Of a stretch of 40,000 nucleotides of DNA, positions 38,321-40,000 are shown one piece after another. The notes beneath the pieces were generated by a model that was not told the DNA's origin, did not search any database, and was given only the letters and a program-made list of their open reading frames with translations. Made by a program: the position numbers and the translations under genes. Source of the DNA: Prorocentrum cordatum (lineage: Eukaryota; Sar; Dinophyceae; Prorocentrales; Prorocentraceae); the NCBI GenBank assembly GCA_963575745.1, contig CAUYUJ010021698.1, positions 1-40,000 on the forward strand, read 5' to 3'. Numbering within the stretch: position 1 is the stretch's first letter; each line of letters opens with the position of its first letter.

Positions 38321-39329
38321 GGGCAGGGCCTTTCCCAGAATGGTGTCGATCAGTATGCTATTGCCCCTGAAGTTGGCTTTCTTCTGGCATGACGGCGATC
38401 AGACTGCTATTGCCCCTGTGTTGGGCCCTGGTCCGTGCTTGGTGCTGCTCGGCAGCTGTCTCCTCCTCCCCTGTGCCGGAATCTGCGGCTACTGCACCGT
38501 CTCGGTGGCAGGAGCAGCTCGGAGAAGACATGTCGAACCACTCGTTGACAGGGCGACCGGCGCGCCCCTCCACGCTGCTATGCGGGGCGCCGTTTTTTTT
38601 ACAACCGCGCTGCCCGCTCACGCCTCCTGGCCCGCCTGGCGGCGGCCGCCTGGATCGTCACAGGGCGCTGCACTCAGCACAGGTCTGCCCCAGGAGACAC
38701 CCGGCACGTGCGCGCTGTCTACCCTCTCTTCTCCTGCCTCCCCTCGCCTCCTCCCCTCCCTCGGTGCGTGCTCGTGTTGCGTCGCGCAGCGCGGGGTGCT
38801 ATTCGCAGTCGCACTTCTGCGGCTGCCGCGCGCCTCTGTCCTGCAAGCGTGGCTCAAGCTCCAGGCCTGCGCTGGCAAGTAGCTGAAGCCGAAACTGTGT
38901 AAACCCGACGCCTGGCGAACTGCCGGCAGTTCGGCTCGCGGCTTGCATTGTCGCTCTTCTCCCCCCCCTTCCTCCTTCGTGTAAGTCGGGCGTGTCTTTC
39001 TACAGGAGGAATTTCCCAAAACAGTAAAAAAAGTGTCTGGGGACGATGGTTGGACTAATCTGTAGTCTGTGTTGACTCTTTTTTTACTTATTTACCCAAA
39101 AGCCGCCTGTAGGAGGACATGCCCGACCCAATCCTTCGTTCCCCGCATCTCCGCGCAGTACCAAGGGAGGAAGACACCCGGACCCGATACCTGGCGTCTG
39201 CTGAACAACGGCCCTGGGCGTTTACCAAACAGCCCTGCCATGCTCGCTTCCTCCCGTGCGTGGGTACGCTTACGAAACGGCTTCGCGTGTCGGGGTGATT
39301 CTCCTGGGATGGATTTTCTGCCACCTAAA
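38321..39329. other. Spacer without recognised gene; 50-bp repeat copy 2 at 39209-39258
   Basis: Contains a twofold block GCTATTGCCCCTG (near 38357 and 38407). Frames up to 215 residues show no domain. The stretch 39209-39258 is the second copy of the short dispersed repeat at 1921-1970. Confidence 0.5.
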
Positions 39330-39487
39330 TTCAAGAGGGGAAACACACGCAGACAGAATGAATCGTCGACTTCCAGGAAATACGGGAAATATGGGAAGTG
39401 GGGGGGAAGACAAAAACCCTGAAAATAGGCTAAAATAGGGGGAATCCTGCTACTTGCGTCTATGTATTCGTGTGTCCCAGGGCCCCT
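39330..39487 (+). repeat. 155-bp dispersed repeat, family 2, copy 3
   Basis: Begins TTCAAGAGGGGAAACACACG, contains GGAAATATGGGAAGTGGGGG and GGAAGACAAAAACCC, and ends TTCGTGTGTCCCAGGGCCCC. Same order and orientation as copies 1 and 2. Confidence 0.75.
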
Positions 39488-39834
39488 CCACAAACCAGGT
39501 GCGCGGGCAGTGGGCTCGGCTCGCTGCCGCGCCTGGCTGGCCGACCCCACGGGGGCCCGCTCCCACCGCACCAGGGGCCCGCCCCCTCGCCACACTCTCG
39601 GAGCCGCTCCCCCCCGGGGCTGCTCGGGCACTGCCGTGCGCCACCGGCGCCCGCTGTCAGGTCGGGCAGGTCCTTCCACAGGCAGGCGCTGGAGGAAACA
39701 TATCGTCAAAACGTGTGCAATCTTCCAAATACCCAGTATTCCATATTTCCAACATCAGCCCACCAACATCCAGACAGAGTCACGAATAGTAGCAGAGACG
39801 TTCCCAGACTATTGTTTCGACTACACCTTAGGCG
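39488..39834. other. Spacer, GC-rich changing to AT-rich
   Basis: GC-rich to about 39700 and then AT-richer. The frames here show no recognisable domain. Confidence 0.5.
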
Positions 39835-39977
39835 ATGCTTAAGAAAACTTAAATTTTCTTCCAGGGTCTCGATTATTCTTAATGTTTCAACGTACATCCT
39901 AAGATTTTAATAGAAATCTTGGGTTTTTAGTCAAGTTCTGAGACTATGAATTTCTTAACCCATGATTTCTTAAGCAT
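39835..39977. repeat. AT-rich fold-back sequence with 12-bp inverted ends
   Basis: ATGCTTAAGAAA (39835-39846) is mirrored by TTTCTTAAGCAT (39966-39977). Inside is a second hairpin, AAGATTT-TAATAG-AAATCTT (39901-39920). The sequence is strikingly AT-rich for this window and may be the end of a TIR element that continues past the edge. Confidence 0.65.
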
Positions 39978-40000
39978 TTCGCAGGGTGTACTCCTGATCA

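Overview
The window looks like nuclear DNA of a dinoflagellate. This rests on three observations. A large retroelement carries a reverse transcriptase of the type I associate with dinoflagellate genomes. A degenerate match to the dinoflagellate spliced leader lies 70 bases upstream of the one convincing host gene. That gene is intronless and encodes an axonemal EF-hand protein. The DNA is GC-rich by eye and saturated with GGA/TCC microsatellites, which agrees with a large repeat-laden genome of Prorocentrum type, but the genus is a guess. No bacterial operons, tRNA or rRNA genes were recognised.

Layout. 1-3.4 kb: GC-rich spacer with a terminal-inverted-repeat (TIR) element at 614-814, simple repeats and a decayed minisatellite. 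3.4-4.1 kb: spliced-leader-like relic, then a DRC8/EFCAB2-like gene (3538-4131). 4.2-13 kb: almost entirely decayed short tandem repeats (GGA, TCC, CAT, CCAAGA), one copy of a dispersed 155-bp repeat, one arm of a 170-bp inverted pair, and a near-perfect 151-bp palindrome. 13.3-16.3 kb: a degenerate LINE (endonuclease, reverse transcriptase and C-terminal traces), split by about 0.8 kb that holds two TIR elements. 16.5-27 kb: further TIR elements, a 53-bp minisatellite, GATC-rich arrays and more microsatellites.

27.2-37.2 kb: a retrotransposon of about 10 kb flanked by a 57/58-bp direct repeat inside GGA-rich DNA. In order it encodes an ORF1 with a zinc ribbon, a proline/glutamine-rich linker, an RNase H, an endonuclease/exonuclease/phosphatase (EEP) nuclease, a reverse transcriptase, two C2H2 zinc fingers and a C-terminal domain of unknown role. 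Several frameshifts and in-frame stops break it, so it is probably dead or contains assembly errors. Its 3' region carries two tandem copies of a 76-nt structured motif and seven copies of a 21-nt hairpin, mostly on a 63-nt period. 37.2-40 kb: low-complexity spacer, the third 155-bp repeat copy and an AT-rich fold-back at the right edge.

The window is therefore one small flagellar gene embedded in layered transposon and microsatellite DNA. The most unusual signals are the RNase H-EEP-RT domain order, the long flanking duplication, the 3' hairpin array with a compensatory base pair change, the spliced-leader relic in front of the intronless gene, and several short TIR families.
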